8,575 nucleotides of DNA, from assembly GCA_011620825.1 (NCBI GenBank), contig WOYN01000117.1:1-8575 (forward strand), written 5' to 3'. This DNA comes from Candidatus Methanomethylophilaceae archaeon. Lineage in GTDB: Archaea; Thermoplasmatota; Thermoplasmata; Methanomassiliicoccales; Methanomethylophilaceae. Positions 1 to 5,709 of the stretch are shown here, piece after piece. The notes beneath the pieces were generated by a model. It did no database searches. It was not told the DNA's origin and saw nothing but the letters and a program-made list of their open reading frames with translations. The position numbers and the translations under genes are program-made. Numbering within the stretch: the stretch's first letter is position 1; every line of letters starts with the position of its first letter.

Positions 1-24
1 GCCTTTATTCTTCCGCTCCGCGCA

Positions 25-33
25 TTATAAATA
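25..33 (+). promoter_or_regulatory. TATA box for the head of the operon (leaderless start)
   Basis: The sequence TTATAAATA matches an archaeal TATA box. Its centre lies about 27 bases before the ATG at 56, so a start site at the usual 22-27 base distance would fall at or just before the ATG. No Shine-Dalgarno precedes that ATG. Together this suggests a leaderless mRNA for the zinc-finger gene. The 24 bases before the box are too short to assign; they may be the tail of an upstream gene. The transcript start is inferred. Confidence 0.6.
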
Positions 34-55
34 CAAAATGTTTATCTATTAGGTT

Positions 56-586
56 ATGAACCCTACAAACGCCATTAGTATGCTGGGTATCTTTTCAGCT
101 GTGGCGATTTTAATATCCATCGTGCTATTGGCCAGGCTTAACTCGGTAAGAAAAAATGTTGCTTTTACACGGCCGACCGGCGGAATTGCTACCTATTTTC
201 TGGATGATTCCGATTCAGAGAAGAAGTGCGCAATATGCTTCGGAAAAATAGGAACCAACAATCTCTCCACATGCAACTGCGGTAAGATATTCCATGACAG
301 TTGCGCCTCTCCAACGGGAACATGCCCTTACTGCGGCGGTTGCTACAGCGATATGACCGTCGGCACACCTAAACGTGCCAGATGTCCTGTTTGCGGTCGT
401 TTCCTGAACGAGAGCATATGTTCCTGCGGCGCTGTGTTCCCGAGAAGGGACGGCACTCTGCTTTGCGAGTGCGGCAATTCTGTAGACTGCTCTCGCCCGC
501 TCTGCGGGAACTGTGGCGCACTTTACGAAAAAGTGGAAAAACACCCCCGACGGAAGAATAAACATAAAAAAGAAGCAGATGATTGA
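56..586 (+). CDS. membrane-anchored RING-like / multi-zinc-finger protein of unknown function
   Basis: A 176-residue protein I cannot assign to a named family. Residues about 7-28 form one hydrophobic helix. It is followed by Arg27, Arg32 and Lys33, so by the positive-inside rule the rest should be cytosolic. Residues 58-93 show C-x2-C-x11-C-x-C-x4-H-x2-C-x6-C-x2-C, a C4HC3 cross-brace pattern like RING-CH or PHD fingers. Two further clusters follow: C110/C113/C122/C124, then C137/C139/C145/C150/C153. Short C-x-C-G knuckles recur at 73-76, 122-125 and 137-140, so the modules may be duplicated. The tail (163-172) is very basic. Such domains bind zinc and usually mediate protein contacts; RING types can act as ubiquitin-like ligases, but no ligase activity is shown here. 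The gene sits six bases before rnp2, in the same frame, and two genes before proteasome alpha. A plain double zinc-ribbon scaffold is the main alternative. Confidence 0.8.
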   Translation: MNPTNAISMLGIFSAVAILISIVLLARLNSVRKNVAFTRPTGGIATYFLDDSDSEKKCAICFGKIGTNNLSTCNCGKIFHDSCASPTGTCPYCGGCYSDMTVGTPKRARCPVCGRFLNESICSCGAVFPRRDGTLLCECGNSVDCSRPLCGNCGALYEKVEKHPRRKNKHKKEADD

Positions 587-592
587 CGTTTA

Positions 593-907
593 ATGACCGT
601 CAAAAGCAAACGCGGGAGGCGCAGATACATTGTCTTTGAGGTCGGCCCCGAAGTTGATGGGGAGATATTGTCTCGGGCGGTGTTCGGCCTGGGTCCGCAG
701 ATCAAGGTCATCTCGTGCATAGAAGGAATGGCCGTCATAAGGTGCACCCCAATAGACATGGAACGTGTCGCCGTCACCGTGGTGTCGTCTTTTCCGGGCT
801 CCAAATCCGTAAGGACATCGGGGACTTTGAGGTCCCTGAGGGACCGCTACAGTTCTCTGGAGAAAGAGCGCAGACCCCCAAAATGCCCCAGTAAAGGCGG
901 GCACTGA
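593..907 (+). CDS. rnp2: RNase P protein component 2 (Rnp2/Pop5)
   Basis: A 104-residue protein matching archaeal Rnp2 (Pop5), which with Rnp3/Rpp30 binds the catalytic part of RNase P RNA and helps it remove 5' leaders from pre-tRNAs. Visible family features are the basic start running into the first strand (RGRRRYIVFEV, residues 7-17), the central strand with ISCIEGMAVIRC (40-51), and the late SGTLRSLRDRY motif (76-86). The length is slightly below that of many homologues. The tail after about residue 90 is basic and probably disordered. The ATG lies six bases after the preceding TGA in the same frame and has no clear Shine-Dalgarno, so translation may depend on termination-reinitiation. 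Rnp2 directly before psmA is the classic archaeal exosome-superoperon arrangement and supports the call. Confidence 0.9.
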   Translation: MTVKSKRGRRRYIVFEVGPEVDGEILSRAVFGLGPQIKVISCIEGMAVIRCTPIDMERVAVTVVSSFPGSKSVRTSGTLRSLRDRYSSLEKERRPPKCPSKGGH

Positions 908-910
908 AAT

Positions 911-918
911 AATATATA
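911..918 (+). promoter_or_regulatory. internal TATA box for psmA
   Basis: The sequence AATATATA lies just after the rnp2 stop in the only sizeable gap of the superoperon (53 bases). A start about 25 bases downstream would fall near 938-942, giving a leader of roughly 20 bases that contains the Shine-Dalgarno at 949-954. This suggests psmA and the genes after it can be transcribed separately from the zinc-finger gene and rnp2. The start site is inferred from spacing. Confidence 0.5.
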
Positions 919-948
919 CTGAGTCCCCTGTCTACCCGCGAGCACTAT

Positions 949-954
949 AGGAGA
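949..954 (+). promoter_or_regulatory. Shine-Dalgarno of psmA
   Basis: AGGAGA, six bases before the ATG at 961, is complementary to the 3' end of 16S rRNA. It fixes the psmA start and differs from the leaderless genes at the two transcription-unit heads. Confidence 0.8.
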
Positions 955-960
955 AGCATC

Positions 961-1668
961 ATGCAACCAGGACAAATGGCTTATGACAGGGGGATTACAG
1001 TTTTCTCCCCCGACGGAAGACTCTTTCAGGTCGAGTATGCCCGAGAAGCAGTGAAAAAGGGCACCACAACCATCGGGCTGAAGTACAGGGGCGGCGTGGC
1101 CCTCATTGTGGACAAAAAAGTGTCCAGTAAACTCGTGGAGCCAGCCTCCATCGAGAAGATCTATGACATCGATGAGCACATTGGGTGCGCGACATCTGGC
1201 GTAGTGGCAGATGCAAGGATCCTTGTGGAAGAAGCGAGGAAGGACGCCCAGATACACAAGATCACCTACGGCGAGAACATATCCGTGGAGATGCTCGTCA
1301 AAAAGGTATGCGACTACAAGCAGAACTTTACCCAATACGGCGGAGCGCGCCCGTTCGGTACGGCCATGTTAATGGCGGGAATCGACGACATGGGCATCAG
1401 CCTTTTCGAGACGGACCCCTCAGGCGCACTCGTGTCCTACAGGGCGACATGCATCGGGTCCGGCCGCCCTGCCGTCATGGACATCCTCGAGAAGGAGTAC
1501 GAGGACGACATGGAGTATGAAGACGCACTTAAGCTCGCCCTCAAGGCGCTGGGCAGCGCCATGGAAGAGAAGCCCGTTGCAGCGAGTGTTGAGATCGGTA
1601 TCGTGGAAACTGGAAAGAAATTCCGCAGGCTCACCGAAGAAGAGATTACTGAGCTGCTCAAAGAGTGA
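961..1668 (+). CDS. psmA: 20S proteasome subunit alpha
   Basis: A 235-residue alpha subunit of the 20S core particle, whose heptameric rings gate entry to the proteolytic beta rings. The N-terminus MQPGQMAYDR matches the Thermoplasma acidophilum subunit almost residue for residue, including the gate residues Tyr8-Asp9-Arg10. Pro17 lies in the reverse turn of VFSPDGR (14-20), and the alpha signature LFQVEYAREAVKKG spans 21-34. Lys66 and Gly80, which line the inter-subunit pocket that receives the HbYX tail of PAN/Cdc48-type ATPases, are present. As in all alpha subunits there is no N-terminal catalytic threonine. Length is normal. The start is set by the strong Shine-Dalgarno and the conserved N-terminus. 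SBDS follows after seven bases. The beta subunit and the ATPases are not in the window. Confidence 0.98.
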   Translation: MQPGQMAYDRGITVFSPDGRLFQVEYAREAVKKGTTTIGLKYRGGVALIVDKKVSSKLVEPASIEKIYDIDEHIGCATSGVVADARILVEEARKDAQIHKITYGENISVEMLVKKVCDYKQNFTQYGGARPFGTAMLMAGIDDMGISLFETDPSGALVSYRATCIGSGRPAVMDILEKEYEDDMEYEDALKLALKALGSAMEEKPVAASVEIGIVETGKKFRRLTEEEITELLKE

Positions 1669-1675
1669 AAAGAAA

Positions 1676-2371
1676 ATGGTCGACCTCGAAAACGCCATAG
1701 TGGCCAGGCTGGAGAGCCATGGCGAGACCTTCGAGATACTTCTTGACCCTGCGGCGATGGACCTCATCAAACGCGGGAAGGAGATAGATCTATCGGAGTA
1801 TCTGGCGGTCGAGGACGTCTTTAAGAACGCCGGAAAGGGGACACGTCCTCCCGAGGACAAGCTGAGAGAGGTATTCGGCACCACGGACCCTCTCGCCATC
1901 GCCAAAATCGTGATACAGAAGGGCGAGGTGCAGATAACCACCGAGCAGAAAAGAGAGATGCTCGAGGCGAAACGCAGGCGGATAATAACCCACATCGCCG
2001 CCAATGCCATAAACCCGCAGACGAAACTGCCCCACCCCGCCCAGAGGATCGAAATGGCGCTGGACGAAGCCAGGTTCCGTCCCGACCTTTTCAAACCCAT
2101 GGACAAAGAGATCGACGAGGCGATGAAGCTTCTCAGACCGCTGCTTCCAATCAGATTCGAGAAGAGCAGAGTGGCCGTGAAAGTGAGCGGGCCGGATTAC
2201 GCAAGGTGCTACGACGACATCATACACTATGGCGTGGTCGAACACGAGGAATGGGGAAGCGACGGCTCATGGATTGGCCTCATGGAGGTCCCTGCGGGAC
2301 TCACTATGGAACTGTCCGAGAAGCTGAAGCACAAGACCAGAGGAACGGCATCCGTAAAGGTGCTCAATTAA
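1676..2371 (+). CDS. sbds: SBDS family ribosome maturation factor (Sdo1)
   Basis: A 231-residue homologue of the Shwachman-Bodian-Diamond protein, which with EF-2-like GTPases releases the anti-association factor aIF6 from the large ribosomal subunit. The N-terminal FYSH domain (about 1-88) includes VFKNAGKGTRPPEDKL (48-63). The helical middle domain carries the hallmark PQTKLPHPAQRIEMAL (114-129). The C-terminal ferredoxin-like domain spans about 160-231. The reading frame is open upstream inside psmA, but the ATG at 1676 gives the conserved N-terminus MVDLENAIVARLE and lies seven bases after the psmA stop. The purine-rich stretch around the psmA stop (GTGAAAAGAAA) is only a weak Shine-Dalgarno, so coupling to psmA translation is likely. 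SBDS between psmA and rrp4 is the standard archaeal order. Confidence 0.97.
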   Translation: MVDLENAIVARLESHGETFEILLDPAAMDLIKRGKEIDLSEYLAVEDVFKNAGKGTRPPEDKLREVFGTTDPLAIAKIVIQKGEVQITTEQKREMLEAKRRRIITHIAANAINPQTKLPHPAQRIEMALDEARFRPDLFKPMDKEIDEAMKLLRPLLPIRFEKSRVAVKVSGPDYARCYDDIIHYGVVEHEEWGSDGSWIGLMEVPAGLTMELSEKLKHKTRGTASVKVLN

Positions 2372-2388
2372 TTTCAAGATGTGATAGA

Positions 2389-3108
2389 ATGGATAATAAT
2401 AACGCAAGGAACACCCGCGAGGTCGTCGTCCCAGGAGATAAATTGGACGGCAGTAACCTGAAACCGGGAGAGAACACATATGTGCTGGACGGCGTGGTCC
2501 GAGCCAGCATACTCGGCGTCAAAATGGTACGCCAGAACACGATCAGCGTAATACCGCTCGGGGGGCGTTACATGCCCGCGACCGGAGATACCGTCATCGG
2601 AATGGTCAACGACATAGGGTCATCCAACTGGATGGTCGACATAGACGCCCCCTACCCCGCACCGCTCCATGTGAGCGAAGTACCCTGGAAGGTCGCCTTC
2701 GGCGACACTTCAAAGTACCTGAATGTCGGGGACGTCGTCATGCTGAAAATCCTTATGGTCGACGAGAGCAACAAGATATCAGTTACCATGAAGGATTCCG
2801 GGCTAAGAAAACTTGAGGGCGGGAGGCTCGTGAAGATATCCCATACCAAAGTATCAAGGGTCATCGGAAAAAGCGGATCGATGATACAGATGATCAAAAA
2901 CATCACCGACTGTCGCATATTCATCGGGCAGAACGGAACGATATGGATCGACGGTGAGGGCCTGAACGCGGACGTCGCGACTGAAGCGATCAAAATGATA
3001 GACGAAGAGACCGTGAGGTCTAATCTGACCGAGAGAGTCAAGAAATTTTTAGAAAAAGAAATCCCTCAAGACGAGGAAGCAGAAGAGAATAAAGAGGGAG
3101 ATGAGTGA
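2389..3108 (+). CDS. rrp4: exosome RNA-binding cap subunit Rrp4
   Basis: A 239-residue cap protein of the archaeal RNA exosome; three copies of Rrp4 or Csl4 sit on the Rrp41-Rrp42 ring and feed RNA into its channel. An N-terminal beta domain (about 10-64, starting VVVPGDKL) is followed by an S1 domain (about 65-136) and a KH domain (about 147-209) with the GKSG loop at 160-163. The KH domain separates it from Csl4, which has a zinc ribbon instead. The last 15 residues are mostly Glu and Asp and probably disordered. The frame is open upstream inside SBDS, but the ATG at 2389 is preceded by GTGAT (2381-2385), complementary to the 16S tail, and gives the family's usual N-terminus. It lies 17 bases after the SBDS stop and two bases before rrp41. 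Confidence 0.97.
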   Translation: MDNNNARNTREVVVPGDKLDGSNLKPGENTYVLDGVVRASILGVKMVRQNTISVIPLGGRYMPATGDTVIGMVNDIGSSNWMVDIDAPYPAPLHVSEVPWKVAFGDTSKYLNVGDVVMLKILMVDESNKISVTMKDSGLRKLEGGRLVKISHTKVSRVIGKSGSMIQMIKNITDCRIFIGQNGTIWIDGEGLNADVATEAIKMIDEETVRSNLTERVKKFLEKEIPQDEEAEENKEGDE

Positions 3109-3110
3109 TC

Positions 3111-3860
3111 ATGAGCGGACACAGCGATATTGTATTAGTTGACGAAAAAGGCATCAGGATCGACGGAAGGACCGCGGAGGAGCACAGACATGTAAAAATC
3201 GAAGCAGGCGTCCTGAAGAACGCCGACGGCTCGGCCTATGTGGAGATAGGGAAGAACAAGGTCCTAGCCGCGGTCTACGGGCCCAGAGAATGCCACCCCA
3301 GGCACCTGCAGAACCCAACAAAGGCTATAGTCCAATGCAAATACAACATGGAGGCCTACTCGGTAGGTGACAGGAAGAGGCCGGGAAACGACAGGAGGTC
3401 CATCGAGATATCTAAAATAACGGCAGAGGCTCTCGAAAATGTGATTCTCACAGGTCTGTTCCCACGTGCTTCGATCGATGTCTATATCGAAATCCTTCAG
3501 GCGAACGCTGGAACGAGATGTGCCGGGCTCACCGCGGCATCGGTCGCCCTCGCAGACGCAGGAATACCCATGAGGGACATAATCCCCGCCATGGCGGCAG
3601 GAAAGGCCGACGGACATGTGCTGCTGGACCTCAACAAGGAAGAAGACAACTATGGTCAGGCGGACGTCCCCCTGGCTATCGTGCCGAGCACTGATGAGAT
3701 AGTCCTCCTCCAGATGGACGGCAACATGACCCGCGAAGAATTCGACCGCGCCATAGAGATGGCTATCGGCGGGTGCAAAGAGCTCTACGCTCTCCAGAAG
3801 GCCGCACTTAAGAGGCAATACACCGTCGACGGAGAGGAGGATGATTCCGATGAGCAGTGA
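3111..3860 (+). CDS. rrp41: exosome catalytic subunit Rrp41
   Basis: A 249-residue RNase PH-like subunit that carries the phosphorolytic 3'-5' exonuclease site of the archaeal exosome; it forms a hexameric ring with Rrp42 and can also add A-rich tails. RNA- and phosphate-binding Arg95-Arg96 ([12 protein letters not shown], 91-102) and the NAGTRCAGL loop (132-140) are present. The two catalytic aspartates are Asp179 and Asp185 in EDNYGQAD, with the same spacing as Asp182/Asp188 of the Sulfolobus enzyme. The site therefore looks intact. The C-terminus is acidic. A GTG at 3105 is in frame, but the ATG at 3111 is preferred: it follows AGGGAG (3095-3100) by ten bases and gives a typical N-terminus. 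The end overlaps rrp42 by 11 bases. Confidence 0.97.
   Translation: MSGHSDIVLVDEKGIRIDGRTAEEHRHVKIEAGVLKNADGSAYVEIGKNKVLAAVYGPRECHPRHLQNPTKAIVQCKYNMEAYSVGDRKRPGNDRRSIEISKITAEALENVILTGLFPRASIDVYIEILQANAGTRCAGLTAASVALADAGIPMRDIIPAMAAGKADGHVLLDLNKEEDNYGQADVPLAIVPSTDEIVLLQMDGNMTREEFDRAIEMAIGGCKELYALQKAALKRQYTVDGEEDDSDEQ
3835..3840 (+). promoter_or_regulatory. Shine-Dalgarno deciding the rrp42 start
   Basis: AGGAGG lies inside the 3' end of rrp41. It abuts the ATG at 3841 with no spacer but is nine bases from the in-frame ATG at 3850, so the second ATG is the better start. Confidence 0.7.
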
Positions 3861-4623
3861 GATTATTTCTGAAATCAGGCGCGACTACATCGTCAACTTG
3901 CTCAAAGAGGGCAAGAGGACCGACGGCCGCGGAGTTACAGACATCAGAGACATCAAGTTCGAGGTCGGCCTCATTGAGAGCGCAGACGGCTCCGCCAAAG
4001 TAAGCCTGGGAGAGACCACCGTGATAGCGGGAGTTAAAATCATTCCCGGTACGCCGTTCCCCGACACGCCAAACAGCGGAGTTCTGACCACCGGTGCAGA
4101 ACTGATTCCCATGGCGCACGCGTCCTTCGAGTCCGGACCCCCCGGGGAGGATGCCATCGAGCTCGCACGTGTCGTGGACCGCGGGATACGCGAGTCGGGA
4201 ATGATCGACGTCAGCAAACTGTGCATAACGCCCGGACAGGAGGTCTGGATGTGCTACATAGACATCTACGTGATCGATTACTGCGGAAACCTGTTCGACG
4301 CCTGCAACCTCGCGGCGGTCCTGGCAATTAAGAACGCCATGGTTCCGGCAGAGCAGTACGGCAAGGGCGAGAACTACCCCCTGCCGGTCACTTGCACTCC
4401 GATTTCGGTCACAGCGGCCAAGATAGGAAAAGACTTAATATTAGACCCAAATTTCGACGAAGAGCACATTGCCTCTGCGCGTCTGACCATTGCGACGGAC
4501 GATGACGGCAACTTCAGAGCCATGCAGAAGGGCGGCCAGGGTTCGATCACCCTTGACGAGCTCAGCTCGTGTCTCGACATGGCTGTGGAAACGGGAATTA
4601 AAATCAGGAAAATAATCGGGTGA
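3850..4623 (+). CDS. rrp42: exosome non-catalytic subunit Rrp42
   Basis: A 257-residue RNase PH-like protein that alternates with Rrp41 in the exosome ring. It lacks its own catalytic aspartate pair; the equivalent region reads [15 protein letters not shown] (196-210), with no D-N-x-G-x-A-D motif. It still supplies RNA-contacting residues, including the conserved [13 protein letters not shown] (104-116) with Arg108 and Arg112. Other family marks are GKRTDGRG (21-28), the double-glycine-like turn [12 protein letters not shown] (43-54) and [15 protein letters not shown] (141-155). An ATG at 3841 would add three residues, but the Shine-Dalgarno spacing favours 3850. The 11-base overlap with rrp41 fits translational coupling and equal amounts of the two ring subunits. 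The stop codon lies inside the Shine-Dalgarno of rpl37ae. Confidence 0.97.
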   Translation: MSSEIISEIRRDYIVNLLKEGKRTDGRGVTDIRDIKFEVGLIESADGSAKVSLGETTVIAGVKIIPGTPFPDTPNSGVLTTGAELIPMAHASFESGPPGEDAIELARVVDRGIRESGMIDVSKLCITPGQEVWMCYIDIYVIDYCGNLFDACNLAAVLAIKNAMVPAEQYGKGENYPLPVTCTPISVTAAKIGKDLILDPNFDEEHIASARLTIATDDDGNFRAMQKGGQGSITLDELSSCLDMAVETGIKIRKIIG

Positions 4624-4624
4624 T
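4618..4624 (+). promoter_or_regulatory. Shine-Dalgarno of rpl37ae containing the rrp42 stop codon
   Basis: GGGTGAT matches the 3' half of the ideal archaeal Shine-Dalgarno, and its TGA is the rrp42 stop. The ATG follows after three bases. A ribosome ending rrp42 is thus placed directly on the next start. Confidence 0.65.
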
Positions 4625-4627
4625 ATA

Positions 4628-4879
4628 ATGTCAAAGAGAACCAACAAGGCAGGTAGCTCCGGAAGGTTCGGCGCAAGGTACGGTGTCATCGTACGCAACA
4701 GGGTCAAGTCAATCGAGGCCCAACAGAAGATGAGACACGAGTGCCCGGTGTGCCACCACACGTCCGTAAAGAGGGTAAGTTCCGGGATCTGGGAGTGCAG
4801 CCGTTGCAAAACGAAGTTCGCAGCACAGGCCTACACACCCAACACCAAGAAAGAGATCTCCAAAGTGTCGGAGCAGTGA
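4628..4879 (+). CDS. rpl37ae: 50S ribosomal protein L37Ae (eL43)
   Basis: An 83-residue zinc-ribbon protein of the large ribosomal subunit. The basic N-terminus contains GRFGARYG (12-19), characteristic of L37Ae, and the zinc is held by Cys39/Cys42 (CPVC) and Cys57/Cys60 (CSRC). All four ligands are present; some archaeal paralogues lack them. The start is set by the GGGTGAT Shine-Dalgarno and the conserved MSKRTNKAG N-terminus. It lies between rrp42 and rpoP, the usual archaeal position. Confidence 0.96.
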   Translation: MSKRTNKAGSSGRFGARYGVIVRNRVKSIEAQQKMRHECPVCHHTSVKRVSSGIWECSRCKTKFAAQAYTPNTKKEISKVSEQ

Positions 4880-4887
4880 GGCGGCGT

Positions 4888-5019
4888 ATGTACAGGTGCG
4901 CTAAATGCAACGAGCCTATAAGGAACGTCAACGCGCTGGGCCTCCAGTGCGAGAAGTGCGGCTCGAAGATCTTCTTCAAGGACAGACCGAACATCAAGAA
5001 GGTCCTTAAGTCAGACTGA
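4888..5019 (+). CDS. rpoP: DNA-directed RNA polymerase subunit P (Rpb12-like)
   Basis: A 43-residue zinc-ribbon subunit of archaeal RNA polymerase, equivalent to eukaryotic Rpb12, which helps assembly of the Rpo3-Rpo10-Rpo11 platform and promoter opening. The zinc ligands are Cys4/Cys7 (CAKC) and Cys21/Cys24 (CEKC), followed by the family's GSKIFFKDRP (25-34). The reading frame is open for about 150 bases upstream, but that part overlaps rpl37ae. The ATG at 4888 follows a GAGGCGG purine block by three bases and gives the normal length. A GTG at 4876, overlapping the rpl37ae stop, would add four residues and is less likely. Confidence 0.95.
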   Translation: MYRCAKCNEPIRNVNALGLQCEKCGSKIFFKDRPNIKKVLKSD

Positions 5020-5023
5020 TGAT

Positions 5024-5251
5024 ATGCTGACCGCGGTCCTCGTCATAGGTTCCGGAGATGCCGACAATATAGTCGCATCCGTCGGGCCCGAGACAGGGGA
5101 CCTCCCCCGCACGCACGTGACCGTGCGTTCCGAGGGAGGTTCCGCTGTGGTGGAGATCGCCGCAGCGGACTCATCTGCGATGAGGGCTGCGCTAAACTCA
5201 TATCTAGAATGCATAGCGATCACGGAAGACATAGAGAATATTATAAGGTGA
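5024..5251 (+). CDS. pcc1: KEOPS complex subunit Pcc1
   Basis: A 75-residue protein of the Pcc1 family, the dimerising subunit of the KEOPS complex that makes t6A37 in ANN-decoding tRNAs together with Kae1, Bud32 and Cgi121. Family marks are the early strand followed by the SVGPETGDLPR segment (19-29), a second strand, and the AAADSSAMRAALNSYL motif (46-61) with Asp49, Arg54 and Asn58. It is short but within the family range. It starts four bases after the rpoP stop, and its own TGA lies inside the Shine-Dalgarno of pfdB. A Pcc1 paralogue outside the canonical complex cannot be excluded. Confidence 0.88.
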   Translation: MLTAVLVIGSGDADNIVASVGPETGDLPRTHVTVRSEGGSAVVEIAAADSSAMRAALNSYLECIAITEDIENIIR

Positions 5252-5252
5252 T
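5246..5252 (+). promoter_or_regulatory. Shine-Dalgarno of pfdB containing the pcc1 stop codon
   Basis: AGGTGAT is a near-ideal match to the 16S tail, three bases before the pfdB ATG, and it contains the TGA that ends pcc1. This is the same stop-in-Shine-Dalgarno design seen at the rrp42-rpl37ae junction. Confidence 0.7.
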
Positions 5253-5255
5253 ACA

Positions 5256-5612
5256 ATGAACGGAATCAGCCCCCAGCTCCAGAATCAGATAACTCAGTTC
5301 CAGCAGGTGCAGCAGCAACTGCAGAACGTCAGCACACAGAAAGTACAGATGGAGGCCCAGCTGAGGGAGCTCCAGCGCACTTTGGAGGAACTCGGCAAAG
5401 CGACCGGCGACGTCTACAAAAACGTAGGGTCCCTTCTGATAAAGGTCGATGACAAGGAAGCCCTTAAACTTGACATCGAGGACTCGATGGAAACCATGGA
5501 CGTAAGGATCAAGAGCCTGGACCGCCAGGAGAAGAGCCTGCGCGAGAAATATCAGTCGCTTCAGGATACACTCAACAAGGCTATGGGAAACACCGCGGCC
5601 GGCGAAGAGTAA
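5256..5612 (+). CDS. pfdB: prefoldin subunit beta
   Basis: A 118-residue beta subunit of prefoldin, the alpha2-beta4 jellyfish-shaped holdase that hands unfolded proteins to the group II chaperonin. A glutamine-rich N-terminal coiled coil (about 5-50) leads into a hairpin core with GDVYKNVGSLLIKVD (51-65). A second coiled coil follows (about 73-110) and then a short acidic tail. Length and the VYKxVG motif fit PfdB rather than the longer alpha subunit. It is the last gene of the tight array; a hairpin and T-run follow. The alpha subunit is not in the window. Confidence 0.96.
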   Translation: MNGISPQLQNQITQFQQVQQQLQNVSTQKVQMEAQLRELQRTLEELGKATGDVYKNVGSLLIKVDDKEALKLDIEDSMETMDVRIKSLDRQEKSLREKYQSLQDTLNKAMGNTAAGEE

Positions 5613-5622
5613 AAACAAATTA

Positions 5623-5651
5623 CGGGCCTTGGGTCCGAAATACCTATTTTT
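5623..5651 (+). terminator. probable terminator after pfdB
   Basis: CGGGCC (5623-5628) and GGTCCG (5632-5637) can pair as a six-base stem with one G-U pair and a three-base loop. Nine bases later comes TTTTT (5647-5651). Archaeal polymerase stops mainly at T-runs, so the T-run is the more relevant part. It sits between the last superoperon gene and a new TATA box, which is where a terminator would be expected. The run is short, so read-through is possible. Confidence 0.4.
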
Positions 5652-5676
5652 CAGCGCGGTTAACGCCCCTGCAATA

Positions 5677-5687
5677 AACTTAATAAT
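5677..5687 (+). promoter_or_regulatory. TATA box of the ABC transporter unit (leaderless start)
   Basis: AACTTAATAAT is an AT-rich TATA-like element centred about 28 bases before the ATG at 5710. A start about 25 bases downstream would fall at or next to that ATG, and no Shine-Dalgarno precedes it. Both point to a leaderless mRNA and a transcription unit separate from the superoperon. Confidence 0.5.
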
Positions 5688-5709
5688 GCGCTATGCGTGA
5701 ACGCTGTCC

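Noticed and set aside
134..141. Variant ABC signature SKGMM in the ATPase (residues 134-141 of the protein)
   Set aside because: YSKGM is common in DrrA/NatA-type ATPases, so it is not evidence of a defective or novel enzyme. The coordinates given are protein residues.
584..595. Zinc-finger gene and rnp2 share one reading frame, separated only by TGA and six bases
   Set aside because: Read-through fusion was considered, but TGA is the normal stop here, rnp2 has its own ATG and conserved N-terminus, and no recoding signal is visible.
920..954. Possible pairing of TCCCCT with AGGAGA before psmA as a Shine-Dalgarno switch
   Set aside because: Only three strong pairs form, and the C-rich part would lie upstream of the predicted transcript start.
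1420..2106. Open frame of 228 codons on the minus strand opposite psmA and SBDS
   Set aside because: It is low-complexity, Ser/Leu-rich antisense of two conserved genes, with no ribosome-binding site or promoter of its own.
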